DNA from: an uncultured SAR86 cluster bacterium
GTDB lineage: Bacteria; Pseudomonadota; Gammaproteobacteria; Magnimaribacterales; D2472
DNA: 64,000 nucleotides
Assembly (NCBI GenBank): GCA_902601475.1
Contig: CACKNK010000001.1
Location: 123,075 to 187,074, forward strand
Reading direction: 5' to 3'
The translations under genes were made by a program, and so were the position numbers. This document shows, one piece after another, positions 42,601-51,977 of this stretch (position 1 is its first letter; each line of letters begins with the position of its first letter). The notes beneath the pieces are model-generated. The model was not told the origin of the DNA. It was given only the letters and a program-made list of their open reading frames with translations, and did no database searches.

Positions 42601-43449
42601 TTCTACCTTTATTAGAGAGTTCATTAATTGAGACTCGAATTTATAAACATCTTTAGAATTTTGTTCTAGCAAATTCGAAACCTCGCCACTTATAACAGCA
42701 GCATTATCTTTGTAAGCAGAAATAAGATGGGGCTTATCTCCTTTGCTTGTTTTCTTTATTAAATCAAACAAAGAAGATTCAACCTTGCTACTGTCAAGAG
42801 ACCAGTCAGCATTAAAAATTTTATGTCTACAGTGCTCAGAGTTCGCCTGAGCAAACATCATTAATTCAGATTCAGTTGGATCTCGTTTTTCATTTGAATA
42901 GAAAATATCTAGATATTCTATTTCATCATTTGATAGGGCCAATCCTAATTCTAAGTTTGCGGTCTTTAAAGCATTGATGCCTTTATTACAAAAATCTATG
43001 ACACGCTGATCTTTAGATGATAAAGAAGATTCAAAAAATTCAAGGGGAGGTTTTTGAAATATAGATTGAGTCATCGGATCAAAAATTGCCTCTAAGTGAA
43101 AATCATCAATTTCAAATCCTACTAAATTGAATCCAACAAATTTCTCAATTCGTAATTGATCAAAACCAATATTTTTTAAAATATCGCCGGCCTTAGAAGA
43201 CCATGGTGAAATGGTCCCAAGACGTGCACCAATATAGAAAGAGCAGTCTTTAAGTGTTTCTTCTGCATGAAGAACTTCCTTTAACTTATCAGCATCAAGA
43301 GCCTTTTCAGAGTTGATCAAAAAATAATCATTTGCGGTCAAAGAAATCTTACTACTTAGATTTTTTTTAAGCTTGGCTTTTAAGCGAGATAATTGGGCAC
43401 TAGAAAAACTTGATTGACCTTGCAGGAACAAGTTAAAACTTTTTGACAC
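39622..43449 (-). CDS. purL: Phosphoribosylformylglycinamidine synthase, long form
   Basis: A 1275-residue single-chain FGAR amidotransferase of the gammaproteobacterial/eukaryotic type. It carries an N-terminal PurS-like domain, the synthetase core with [28 protein letters not shown] (near residue 290) and [12 protein letters not shown], and a C-terminal class I glutaminase with Cys in [13 protein letters not shown] and His/Glu in [10 protein letters not shown]. The start is GTG at 43449. It is divergent from the mltF-like gene, the same neighbour as in Escherichia coli. Confidence 0.97.
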   Translation of the reverse strand: [1275 protein letters not shown]

Positions 43450-43469
43450 TGAACTTTTTCTAAAATATT

Positions 43470-44228
43470 GTGGTTTTAATTATAGAGGTGAATCAAATTA
43501 AAAAGATAAAAAAGATAAGAATTAATCGAACTATTTTTTTTGTTTTATCAGTTATGATTTTTACGTTCAGTTGTTCTGATCAATCTCTCAATGATGAACA
43601 ATTATCAAGTTCATGTGCAAATACTAAGGAAAAACTTTGGTCATTATCTAACCTATCAGAATTTGAAAAAGATAAGTTTAATCTTCTCTATCAAGAGAGA
43701 CTTTTATCTTATATTGATGAATTTAAAGAAGCTGCAAAATTGAATAATCTTGACTGGGAATTATTGGCAGCAATAGCCTTTCAGGAATCCCAATGGAATC
43801 CAAAAGCTAGGTCTGCAACTCAGGTTAAAGGCATGATGATGTTAACTCTTCCAACCGCTAAATCTTTGGGAGTAGACAATAGACTGGATCCTGTTCAAAG
43901 TATTAATGGAGGAGCAAGTTACATAGCAAAGTTAATTGATGAAATAAATTTCGGTACATCAACTGGTGATACGATTTCAATTGCACTTGCTGCCTATAAC
44001 CTTGGCGTTGGAAATATCAATAGATATCTAGAGGAAATCCAAATAAATTTAAATAAAGAGAATTTTGAAATCACTTGGAATGATCTATCTAGTTTTTTAA
44101 CTGAAGAAGTTAATCATAATGAATTGATAGGTAATTCCAAAAACTATAAAAGAGGTATTCAAGCAGTAGATTATGTAACTAGAGTTAAAGATTACTATTA
44201 TTTAATCCTAGGATTAGGATGCAATTAA
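43470..44228 (+). CDS. mltF: MltF-type lytic transglycosylase, catalytic domain only
   Basis: A 252-residue GH23 enzyme that cuts peptidoglycan. [37 protein letters not shown] (near residues 93-130) holds the catalytic Glu in QESQW and the MMMLT motif specific to Mlt[11 protein letters not shown] follows. MltF normally has about 480-520 residues with an N-terminal periplasmic binding protein-like regulatory domain; here that domain is missing, replaced by about 80 residues. A hydrophobic N-terminal segment ([16 protein letters not shown]) could be a membrane anchor or imperfect lipobox. The start is GTG at 43470 or GTG at 43488. Confidence 0.88.
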   Translation: MVLIIEVNQIKKIKKIRINRTIFFVLSVMIFTFSCSDQSLNDEQLSSSCANTKEKLWSLSNLSEFEKDKFNLLYQERLLSYIDEFKEAAKLNNLDWELLAAIAFQESQWNPKARSATQVKGMMMLTLPTAKSLGVDNRLDPVQSINGGASYIAKLIDEINFGTSTGDTISIALAAYNLGVGNINRYLEEIQINLNKENFEITWNDLSSFLTEEVNHNELIGNSKNYKRGIQAVDYVTRVKDYYYLILGLGCN

Positions 44229-46234
44229 GAATTAATTAACTGGTATTTAAGGTCTTTAATTTTGTCCCTACAAAAGGCTGCTCGCTCATATTCAGTTTCT
44301 TGAGCATATTTATACATTTGCTTTTCAAGTAAATTGATTGAGTTAGAAATAACCTCTGGATTATCTAATTCAATCTTAAATGGCAATTCATCCTCAAAGT
44401 TCTTAGGCTTGTTTTTACCTGATCTAGTATTAGGTCTAGCGCCTTCCATAATATCTTTAATTTCTTTAACAATAGATTTTGGTTTGATTTTATTTTCTTT
44501 ATTAAAAGTGACTTGGATTTCTCTTCTTCTATTAGTCTCTTTCATTGCTCTATACATTGAGCCTGTAACTTTATCCGCATACAAAATTGCTTTGCCTCTT
44601 ATATTCCTTGCTGCCCTTCCTATGGTTTGGATGAGTGTTCCCTCGGATCTCAAAAAACCTTCCTTATCTGCATCTAAGATTGCAACCAGACTCACTTCAG
44701 GAATGTCTAAACCTTCTCTTAACAAGTTAATTCCAACCAGAACATCAAACTTACCTAATCTTAAATCTCTAATAATCTCAACTCGCTCAACAGTATCAAT
44801 ATCTGAGTGCATGTACCTTGTTTTAATCCCATTTTCATTAAGATAATCCGTTAGATCCTCTGCCATTCTTTTAGTAAGTGTTGTGATTAAGACTCGCTCT
44901 TTAAGCTTTGCTCTCTCGTTACATTCTCCAATAACATCATCTATCTGAGTTGATGCTGGTCTGACATCAACTTCTGGGTCAATAAGTCCTGTAGGCCTTA
45001 CGAGCAGTTCAACGACTTTATCTCCATTTTCTAATTCATATTTCCCTGGGGTTGCAGATACATAAATTCTTTGCGGTGTTAGGAGCTCCCATTCCTCAAA
45101 TCTAAGAGGTCTATTATCAAGCGCGCTTGGCAATCGAAATCCATAATCAACTAACGTTTCTTTTCGAGATCTATCACCCTTGTACATCCCACCAATTTGG
45201 GGAACAGAGACATGAGATTCATCCATGAAAACAATTGCATTTTTAGGGATATAGTCAAATAGACATGGAGGTGGCTGGCCAGAAGATCTACCCGATAAGT
45301 ATCGTGAATAATTCTCAATCCCCTGACAATAACCAAGCTCAGCCATCATTTCTAAATCATAAGTTGTTCTTTCTTGAAGTCGTTGTGCTTCGACAAGCTT
45401 TTCATTGGATTTAAAGTATTTGATTCTATCATTTAGCTCTTCTCGAATAAGCTTTAAACAATCTGTGACTGTCTCCCGAGGTGTCACATAATGTGTCTTG
45501 GGATATATGGTTGCTCTGGGTACCTCGCTAATGAGTTCACCAGTTAAAGGGTCAATCCAAGATAATTTTTCTATTTCATCACCAAATAAATCAATTCTAA
45601 GCGCCTCTTTCTCAGAGTCCGCAGGATAAACATCGATTACATCTCCTCTCACTCGAAAGGTAGCTCTCCTAAAATCAATATCATTTCGAGTGTATTGCAT
45701 TGAAGAAAGTCTTCTGAGGATAGCTCGCTGATCAATGATGTCTCCACGATCAAGGTGCAAGATCATGTTTAAGTAAGATTCGGGAGCACCTAATCCATAA
45801 ATTGAAGATACAGTTGCCACAACTACTGTATCGTTTCGCTCAAGCAGAGCTTTTGTTGCTGATAAACGCATTTGCTCAATATGCTCATTAATGGAAGCAT
45901 CTTTAGCTATATATGTATCAGACGTAGGAACGTATGCCTCTGGCTGATAGTAATCATAATAAGAAACAAAATACTCTACTGAATTCTCTTTAAAGAAGTC
46001 TCTAAATTCTCCATAGAGTTGAGCGGCTAGAGTTTTATTCGGTGCCATTATAATTGCAGGTCTTTGAGTTTCTTCAATGATCTTTGCCATCGTGTAAGTT
46101 TTACCAGACCCAGTGACGCCCAATAGAACTTGATGCAGCAGCCCATCATTTAAGCCTTCAACTGCCTGCTGAATAGCCATAGATTGATGCCCTGCCGGAT
46201 CAAAATCTGAATGTACCTTCAACACTTTTGTCAT
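44225..46234 (-). CDS. uvrB: UvrABC system protein B
   Basis: A 669-residue DNA-repair helicase-like protein. Walker A is [12 protein letters not shown] (near residue 40), the beta-hairpin region is [12 protein letters not shown], the helicase box is DESHV, later motifs are TIGRAARN and the C-terminal UVR domain binds UvrC ([15 protein letters not shown]). No LexA-type site is visible before its ATG, unlike in Escherichia coli. The end overlaps the mltF-like gene by four bases. Confidence 0.98.
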   Translation of the reverse strand: MTKVLKVHSDFDPAGHQSMAIQQAVEGLNDGLLHQVLLGVTGSGKTYTMAKIIEETQRPAIIMAPNKTLAAQLYGEFRDFFKENSVEYFVSYYDYYQPEAYVPTSDTYIAKDASINEHIEQMRLSATKALLERNDTVVVATVSSIYGLGAPESYLNMILHLDRGDIIDQRAILRRLSSMQYTRNDIDFRRATFRVRGDVIDVYPADSEKEALRIDLFGDEIEKLSWIDPLTGELISEVPRATIYPKTHYVTPRETVTDCLKLIREELNDRIKYFKSNEKLVEAQRLQERTTYDLEMMAELGYCQGIENYSRYLSGRSSGQPPPCLFDYIPKNAIVFMDESHVSVPQIGGMYKGDRSRKETLVDYGFRLPSALDNRPLRFEEWELLTPQRIYVSATPGKYELENGDKVVELLVRPTGLIDPEVDVRPASTQIDDVIGECNERAKLKERVLITTLTKRMAEDLTDYLNENGIKTRYMHSDIDTVERVEIIRDLRLGKFDVLVGINLLREGLDIPEVSLVAILDADKEGFLRSEGTLIQTIGRAARNIRGKAILYADKVTGSMYRAMKETNRRREIQVTFNKENKIKPKSIVKEIKDIMEGARPNTRSGKNKPKNFEDELPFKIELDNPEVISNSINLLEKQMYKYAQETEYERAAFCRDKIKDLKYQLINS

Positions 46235-46265
46235 GGTTAATATATTACTTTCTATGATTTTTATT

Positions 46266-46271
46266 TATAAT
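46266..46271 (+). promoter_or_regulatory. Probable -10 box of the tRNA-Asn promoter
   Basis: TATAAT 12 bases before the tRNA 5' end. The -35 is weak (TTACTT at 46245-46250, 15-base spacer). Position supports it; the hexamer alone is weak evidence in AT-rich DNA. Confidence 0.45.
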
Positions 46272-46282
46272 GCCATCCTTGT

Positions 46283-46358
46283 TCCCCGATAGCTCAGTTG
46301 GTAGAGCAGTTGACTGTTAATCAATTTGTCGCAGGTTCGAGCCCTGCTCGGGGAGCCA
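46283..46358 (+). tRNA. tRNA-Asn (anticodon GTT)
   Basis: Complete cloverleaf: acceptor TCCCCGA with TCGGGGA, D arm GCTC/GAGC, anticodon stem around CTGTTAA with anticodon GTT, T arm GCAGG-TTCGAGC-CCTGC, discriminator G and encoded CCA. The convergent wbpG stop codon begins at the very next base. Confidence 0.96.
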
Positions 46359-47465
46359 CTAATTTAAAAAATCTCTAATCTTTTTGTACAAATTATATAG
46401 AGGCTTTAGGAACCATTCGTTATTTGGGTAATCCATGTAGGATTTTGGATCTGCATTGATAATATTCTCAAGATCATCAAGAGTAATGTTAAATTTCTTC
46501 GCAACATACTTCTTCACATCTCCTATGTCTATACCATGCCAAGGTTCTAATTTAAGCTTCTCAAGAGCCTCACTTCTATTCATATATCCAGAACAAATTA
46601 ATGATGAATAGGTTGCCTTTCTATAATCAAGATTAAATTTTTTAGGTTGCAGATAAGATTGGCAAAATTTTGTAAAAATGCTCTCATGGTGTTTCCCACC
46701 ATAATCAAGATAATCATATTGACTAATGAGAGTTTCTAGAACTTTCTCCTTGTCATATTCAACAAGATTCAATGGGTAAAGTATCTTGATACCTTTAAAG
46801 AATTTGTAATAAATCTCTCTTTTAAAATCAAAGAAAGGAAAATCTTTAATCCTTTTACCAGAAAATTTCTTGTGAATGCTTGTTATTAGACGCTTATCCT
46901 TAGGATCATAAAACCAGCAATCAGGTAGTATTCCTTCAGTAGCATAATTTCCTCCACCAAGAATAAACTTTATATTATTTTTTGATGCGATTTTGTGCAA
47001 GGAGCCTGCTATTGCAATATCAGTTGGTATTTCCACTTCTACTATTGAGGACCTAAGAACAGATAATTGAATTGAGCTAAACTCACTCCAATTAAGAACA
47101 AAGCTTTGATAATCAAAATCTAACTTATTACATAAATTTCTGATATTGGAAACGCTATTTGTTGAGTTCCAACCATTATCCATATGAACACAAAGCGGGT
47201 TTAAGCCCCACTCTTTTGCAAGAATAGCCATATAACTGCTATCAACACCGCCGCTCATTCCTATAAGACAGTCGTATTTTGATCGATGATTTTTTTTAAT
47301 TTTAGATAGCATTGCTTCAAGCATTTGATTTCTTTTTTCATGAGATTTTGGAGATATTGACTCAATCTCTTGAAAAAATTGATTGCAATTATTGCAATTG
47401 CCATTTTCATCAAATGATATCGTACGATCGGATTCATCCATAACGCACCTGTTACATATTCTCAT
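46359..47465 (-). CDS. wbpG: N-acetyl sugar amidotransferase (WbpG/PseA/LegG family)
   Basis: A 368-residue PP-loop ATPase. The N-terminal zinc motif CNRCVMD..CNNCNQFF (residues 4-30) and the PP-loop LIGMSGGVDSSYMAILA (near residue 68) define the family, which amidates UDP-sugars for cell-surface polysaccharide. Ammonia comes from the HisH/HisF-like pair encoded upstream. The stop codon abuts the tRNA-Asn 3' end with no spacer. A sugar biosynthesis pathway is not in this window. Confidence 0.9.
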   Translation of the reverse strand: MRICNRCVMDESDRTISFDENGNCNNCNQFFQEIESISPKSHEKRNQMLEAMLSKIKKNHRSKYDCLIGMSGGVDSSYMAILAKEWGLNPLCVHMDNGWNSTNSVSNIRNLCNKLDFDYQSFVLNWSEFSSIQLSVLRSSIVEVEIPTDIAIAGSLHKIASKNNIKFILGGGNYATEGILPDCWFYDPKDKRLITSIHKKFSGKRIKDFPFFDFKREIYYKFFKGIKILYPLNLVEYDKEKVLETLISQYDYLDYGGKHHESIFTKFCQSYLQPKKFNLDYRKATYSSLICSGYMNRSEALEKLKLEPWHGIDIGDVKKYVAKKFNITLDDLENIINADPKSYMDYPNNEWFLKPLYNLYKKIRDFLN

Positions 47466-47521
47466 AAGGAACTTACCATCAAATAGGATGTGAGTTTACT
47501 ACAAAAAATTCTAAGATCTAT

Positions 47522-48283
47522 TTATAAAAAAATATTACTGATAGTTTTTTTATCCGGATAGTTTATTAAGACTCCTCTTGAGTCGTCAAAATAAACAAAC
47601 TTACTACCTGCAGCAATACCATTTGGTTGAGCAAGGTTTTGCATTTCTCTAATGTCGTCGAGAGTTCCTGCTCCTCCTAAGACAGTAAATGGTATTTCAA
47701 ATCTTTCTTTTACCTGCATGGGCAAGTCAATATCATAACCATTCATAGTTCCATCTCTACTGATATCTTGAAGGATTATTTCACCGACACCAGAGTCCTG
47801 GACATCGCAAATGAATTCGAAAATATCTTTTTTCCCTTTGGTACTACCATTGTTAAAATAGTAATTGTAATTGTTAAAAATATTTTTTTTATAATCTAAG
47901 CAAATGGATATTGTTGATGATCCAAATCTTTCAACAGCCTCTTTTAAGAAATCAAAGTTCTTATGGAGAATAGAATTTAACACAACTTTTTCAGCGCCAC
48001 GACTTATCACTTTTTTTATATCATCCAGGGAATTTATTCCACCACCATAAGAGAATGGCATGTTTGCATGGTGAGCAACTCTTTCAATCAAATCGGTATC
48101 AATTTCATTGGAGTTTCTGTTTGAAGATATATCAAGCAAGATAATTTCATCTGCTTTGAACTCACAAAACAACTTTACCGCGTTTATGGGGTCTCCAAGA
48201 TAATTCGCTTTTTTAAATTTAGTGGTTTTGACAAGATATTTATCTTTTAAAAGTAAAATAGGAATTAATCTTGGTCTATACAT
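47522..48283 (-). CDS. hisF2: HisF-like cyclase subunit for sugar amidation
   Basis: A 253-residue TIM-barrel of the HisF family (WbpI/HisF2 branch). MYRPRLIPILLLKDKYLVKT at the start is typical of the surface-sugar paralogues rather than the histidine pathway enzyme. Conserved phosphate-site parts are YGGGINSLDDIKKVISRGAEKVVLNS and VLGGAGTLDDI, with the catalytic-type Asp in LDIS and in ILQDISRDGTMNGYD. The start shares a base with the hisH stop (TAATG). Confidence 0.88.
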   Translation of the reverse strand: MYRPRLIPILLLKDKYLVKTTKFKKANYLGDPINAVKLFCEFKADEIILLDISSNRNSNEIDTDLIERVAHHANMPFSYGGGINSLDDIKKVISRGAEKVVLNSILHKNFDFLKEAVERFGSSTISICLDYKKNIFNNYNYYFNNGSTKGKKDIFEFICDVQDSGVGEIILQDISRDGTMNGYDIDLPMQVKERFEIPFTVLGGAGTLDDIREMQNLAQPNGIAAGSKFVYFDDSRGVLINYPDKKTISNIFL

Positions 48284-48900
48284 TAAAGTTCAATAAAATT
48301 TTTAAAAAGATTAAGTCCTGCATCATGACTTTTTTCAGGGTGAAATTGAACACCGAAAATATTTTCAAGCTGAAATGCTGAACAAAAAGTATTCGAATAT
48401 TTTGTATATGATTTTTTTACAGATTGATCAGTCAAACTAACATAATAAGAATGAACAAAATAATATTCATCATCAGGCTTGCTGCTGTTAAATAAAATAT
48501 TAGATTCCTTATTCTCAACTCTGTTCCAGCCAATATGAGGAACTTTAAATTTGCTTTTATCTTCAGGCTTAAATTTTAATACTTGAGCATCAACCCAACC
48601 CAATCCTTCAACAGAACCCTCTTCGCTAAATGATGACATAAGCTGCATACCCAAACAAATCCCTAAAATGGGAACATTTTTATTAATAACTGCTTCGTTT
48701 AAATGAATAACTAAATCTTTTTCAATTAACTTTGTCATAGCCTGACTAAAATGCCCAACGCCTGGCATTATAATTTTATCTGCTTTAGCAATATCACTAG
48801 GTTCTGAGGAGATAATGGCATCATCTTTTGATATATAATCAATTGCCTTCTTAACAGAAAGCAAATTACCCATTTCGTAATCAAGTATCAGTAAATTCAT
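48283..48900 (-). CDS. hisH2: HisH-like glutaminase subunit for sugar amidation
   Basis: A 205-residue class I glutamine amidotransferase. The nucleophile is Cys in GICLGMQLMSS (near residue 81), with His and Glu in GVQFHPEKSHDAG. Together with the HisF-like protein it delivers ammonia, here most likely to WbpG. It is the first gene of the leftward trio and is divergent from the glycosyltransferase. Confidence 0.88.
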   Translation of the reverse strand: MNLLILDYEMGNLLSVKKAIDYISKDDAIISSEPSDIAKADKIIMPGVGHFSQAMTKLIEKDLVIHLNEAVINKNVPILGICLGMQLMSSFSEEGSVEGLGWVDAQVLKFKPEDKSKFKVPHIGWNRVENKESNILFNSSKPDDEYYFVHSYYVSLTDQSVKKSYTKYSNTFCSAFQLENIFGVQFHPEKSHDAGLNLFKNFIEL

Positions 48901-48990
48901 AATATGAAGTTACATTGATATAAGAAAAAAGTTTTAATGTCAAAATGTGGTAATAGAATTGCATGAATTACAATATATACAGATTTTAAT

Positions 48991-50109
48991 GTGTTTGAAA
49001 AAATGAAAGACTTTTCAAAAAAAAATATCCTTATCATCTTAAATGCAAATGGTGTTGGTGGTGCTGAAAAAGTATGTTGGTCTTTAGCAAATGAATTCTC
49101 TAAAAAATATCAAAGCAATGTGACCGTAGTTCACCCTCAAGGCAACATGGATTACATAGATTATTTAGATCGCAGTGTAACTGTATTAAATTTAAATCTC
49201 AAAAGTCTTAAGACAGCTATTCCAAAGATTATCTCAATAATCAATAAAGGTAACTTTGACTGTTTAATTGCCAACATTTGGCCAATAACTATTTTAGGAA
49301 TTTTAGCTTCTATAATATCGAAAAAAAATCTAAAGGTTATTACCGTTGATCACTGCCTGATAAATGAAGAAACTAGGGGTATGTCGATTATGAAAAGATT
49401 TTTTTCAATGTTAAGTATCAAAATATTTTATAAATTTGCTCATAAAAATATCGCTGTTTCTAAGTCAATATCCTCAGAAATTCAAGATATTGCTAAAGTA
49501 AAACCAGAGGTAATTTACAATCCAATCGATTATCAGGTTCCAACTATAAATGAACTTAATGATCCTGATTACATTTTTTGGAAAAATTTAGATTCAATAA
49601 AAATTATTTCTGTTGGGACATTGCAAGAACAAAAGAATCATAAATTAATTATAGAAATATCAGAAATTTTAAAAAATTTGGAAATTGAGTTTTCTACTTG
49701 TATTTTAGGAGAAGGTCCAGAAAGGCATAATCTTGAAAAAGAGATACATCATAGAGGTCTGACCCATAATTGCTATCTGTTTGGCTTTAAAAAGAATCCC
49801 TACCTATTCATGGAAGCTTCAAATATTTTTCTATTGTGTTCAAGAAATGAAGGTTTTGGCAACGTATTAATTGAGGCCATGCATGCAGATTTAGATATAA
49901 TTGCGCATGACGATTCTTCAGGCCCAAGTGAGGCTTTAAAAAACGGAGAGTTTGGAAAACTAATAGATAATTTAAACCCGCATTCTTATGTATCAGAGAT
50001 TAAGACCATAATCGATAATAAAGGGTCTAAGAATACAAATAGGCAAGAATATCTAAAGAGCTTTGATACTCATGAGGCTGCAGAAGCTTATATTGAAGCA
50101 ATTTCTTAA
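48991..50109 (+). CDS. Glycosyltransferase family 4
   Basis: A 372-residue GT-B glycosyltransferase. The N-terminal ILIILNANGVGGAEKVCWSLANEF is the acceptor-domain GGAE motif, and the C-terminal nucleotide-sugar part has ISVGTLQEQKNHKLII, LGEGPERHNLE and the E-x7-E pattern in SRNEGFGNVLIEAMH. The likely job is building a surface glycan that uses the amidated sugar. The start is GTG 48991 or ATG 49003, neither with a Shine-Dalgarno. Confidence 0.9.
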   Translation: MFEKMKDFSKKNILIILNANGVGGAEKVCWSLANEFSKKYQSNVTVVHPQGNMDYIDYLDRSVTVLNLNLKSLKTAIPKIISIINKGNFDCLIANIWPITILGILASIISKKNLKVITVDHCLINEETRGMSIMKRFFSMLSIKIFYKFAHKNIAVSKSISSEIQDIAKVKPEVIYNPIDYQVPTINELNDPDYIFWKNLDSIKIISVGTLQEQKNHKLIIEISEILKNLEIEFSTCILGEGPERHNLEKEIHHRGLTHNCYLFGFKKNPYLFMEASNIFLLCSRNEGFGNVLIEAMHADLDIIAHDDSSGPSEALKNGEFGKLIDNLNPHSYVSEIKTIIDNKGSKNTNRQEYLKSFDTHEAAEAYIEAIS

Positions 50110-50149
50110 AGATTGATTTAATTCATCAAAATTCAACGCACAACTCAAT

Positions 50150-50413
50150 TCAACTTAAGGCTTTTAGTATTCTTTGAGCAATTCTGTTGTGCCCTTCATC
50201 ATCATGACTCTGAACATGAATTCCTAAATCATCAATTAGTTTTTTAACAATCAAGGTTTGCTTTTCAATTAATTCTTTAAGAAGTCGTTTTTCATTTGCT
50301 GCATTTAGTCCATTTCCTTCTTTCATCGAAATCCTTCTTTCTACAGATGTAATTTTAGATAAATTGTCTTCCAATCTATACAAAAACATTTGGTAGCTTT
50401 TTACTTCATGCAT
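50150..50413 (-). CDS. Small hypothetical helical protein
   Basis: An 87-residue charged protein (DNLSKITSVERRISMK, NEKRLLKELIEKQTLIVKKLIDDLG) predicted as two long helices, possibly a coiled coil. No signal peptide or membrane segment. It is flanked by two rightward genes. I do not recognise the family. Confidence 0.55.
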   Translation of the reverse strand: MHEVKSYQMFLYRLEDNLSKITSVERRISMKEGNGLNAANEKRLLKELIEKQTLIVKKLIDDLGIHVQSHDDEGHNRIAQRILKALS

Positions 50414-50447
50414 GGGATGTTTTAAATAAATAACTTATTATTATTAT

Positions 50448-51977
50448 ATGATCAAAAGAATAATTCCCTGCATATTTCTCTTATTAATATCATTTGTTTC
50501 ACATACTGAAATAAAAAGTATAAACATTCTCTATACGAATGATCTGCACTCTCATTTACTTCCTAGCATTCAAACAAGGATTAGCGAGACTCGATCCGTA
50601 GGGGGGTTTGCAAATATCGCGACGCTTGTCAGGGAAAAGAAATTATCTAATCCGAACACTATATATATTGATTCCGGTGATTATTTTTCAGGTCCCTATG
50701 TGAGCACTTTAACCAATGGTGCTGCTGTAATTGAATCAATGAATTATCTTGGATTAGATGTCGCATGTATTGGCAATCATGAATTTGATCACGGCTGGGA
50801 AAACACACTTGAGCAATTAAACAAAGCCAGCTTCCCAATTGTAAATGGCAATATATTTTATAAAAATTCAGATCAGCTATTTTGGGATAATCCCTATGTC
50901 ATATTAAATAAAGCAGGTCTCAAGATCGGGGTAATTGGACTGCATGGAAAGTTTGCATTTTACGACACCATCAATTTCAAAATGATTGAAGCCATTGAGA
51001 CACGTGATGAAGTTTATTATTTAAAAAAATATATAGCTGAACTTAAACCCATAACTGACATAATTATTTTATCTATACATGGAGGTATGCCAGGTAGGCA
51101 GTCCAGCATTGGGTTAAGTGATGTTGAACGAAGTTTATACGCTGACATAATGCTTGCAAAAGAAGTGAGTGACTTGGATATCATCATTACTGGTCATGCG
51201 CATACAGGCACACCACAAGCATTGATCTCTAATGACACGATCATAGTTTCGACGAATGCTTACACTTCTGAGTTAGGCGAACTTCAGATATTTTTTGATA
51301 ATGAAAAAAAAGAAATTGTGAGCCATAAAAATAAGTTGATACAAGTTTTTGATGACGAGATTAAGGATGATCCTTCAATGCTTAAAGAGATTATGAAATG
51401 GCAAAATAAAGTAGAGGTCATTGCTTCAAAACCTATTACTCAATCCACTAATAAAATGGAGAGAGCGTATGGATCAGAATCAAATATGGGTAATATGTTT
51501 GCTGATGCAATGTCATCATTTGATGAAAGAATTGATTTTGCAATGGTTAACAGTGGCGCCTTAAGACAGGATATTAATGCAGGCACCATCACTAAAGGAG
51601 ACTTAATATCTGCTTTTCCTTTTCCAAATACACTGGTGATGGCTCACTTGTCTGGGGATCAAATTAAAATTATCTTTGATCATGCTGCTGGAATGACTAA
51701 CGGAGTCTTGCAAGTTTCCAGCGAATTTCAGTACTCAATTAATTCATCAGGAAAAGCCACTGCACTCAAACTAAACGATACTGAAATTAAAGGTGATGAA
51801 ATGTATTGGGTTGCTGCACCCAACTTTGTTACTCAAGGCGGTGATGGCTATTTAGAATTTAGAAATGCAGCCCATATTGAAGATACAGGTATTATGGTTG
51901 TTGAAATCGTAGAAGAGTTCTTAAGTAAGACTAATGAGTATCAGCCTCTTGTTGAAAACAGAATAATTGTTAATTAG
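50448..51977 (+). CDS. Exported 5'-nucleotidase/metallophosphatase (UshA-like)
   Basis: A 509-residue protein with a signal peptide (RIIPCIFLLLISFVSHTE). The metallophosphatase motifs are NILYTNDLHSHLLPS, DSGDYFSG, IGNHEFDHGW, ILSIHGGMPG and TGHAHTG; the C-terminal 5'-nucleotidase domain has VNSGALRQDINAGTI, AFPFPNTLV and VAAPNFVTQGGDGY, which forms the substrate pocket. It releases phosphate from extracellular nucleotides. The end overlaps cysS by eight bases. Confidence 0.92.
   Translation: MIKRIIPCIFLLLISFVSHTEIKSINILYTNDLHSHLLPSIQTRISETRSVGGFANIATLVREKKLSNPNTIYIDSGDYFSGPYVSTLTNGAAVIESMNYLGLDVACIGNHEFDHGWENTLEQLNKASFPIVNGNIFYKNSDQLFWDNPYVILNKAGLKIGVIGLHGKFAFYDTINFKMIEAIETRDEVYYLKKYIAELKPITDIIILSIHGGMPGRQSSIGLSDVERSLYADIMLAKEVSDLDIIITGHAHTGTPQALISNDTIIVSTNAYTSELGELQIFFDNEKKEIVSHKNKLIQVFDDEIKDDPSMLKEIMKWQNKVEVIASKPITQSTNKMERAYGSESNMGNMFADAMSSFDERIDFAMVNSGALRQDINAGTITKGDLISAFPFPNTLVMAHLSGDQIKIIFDHAAGMTNGVLQVSSEFQYSINSSGKATALKLNDTEIKGDEMYWVAAPNFVTQGGDGYLEFRNAAHIEDTGIMVVEIVEEFLSKTNEYQPLVENRIIVN

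Noticed and set aside
44225-46282. A LexA box before uvrB
   Set aside because: The 48-base leader contains no CTGT and ACAG pair at the right spacing.
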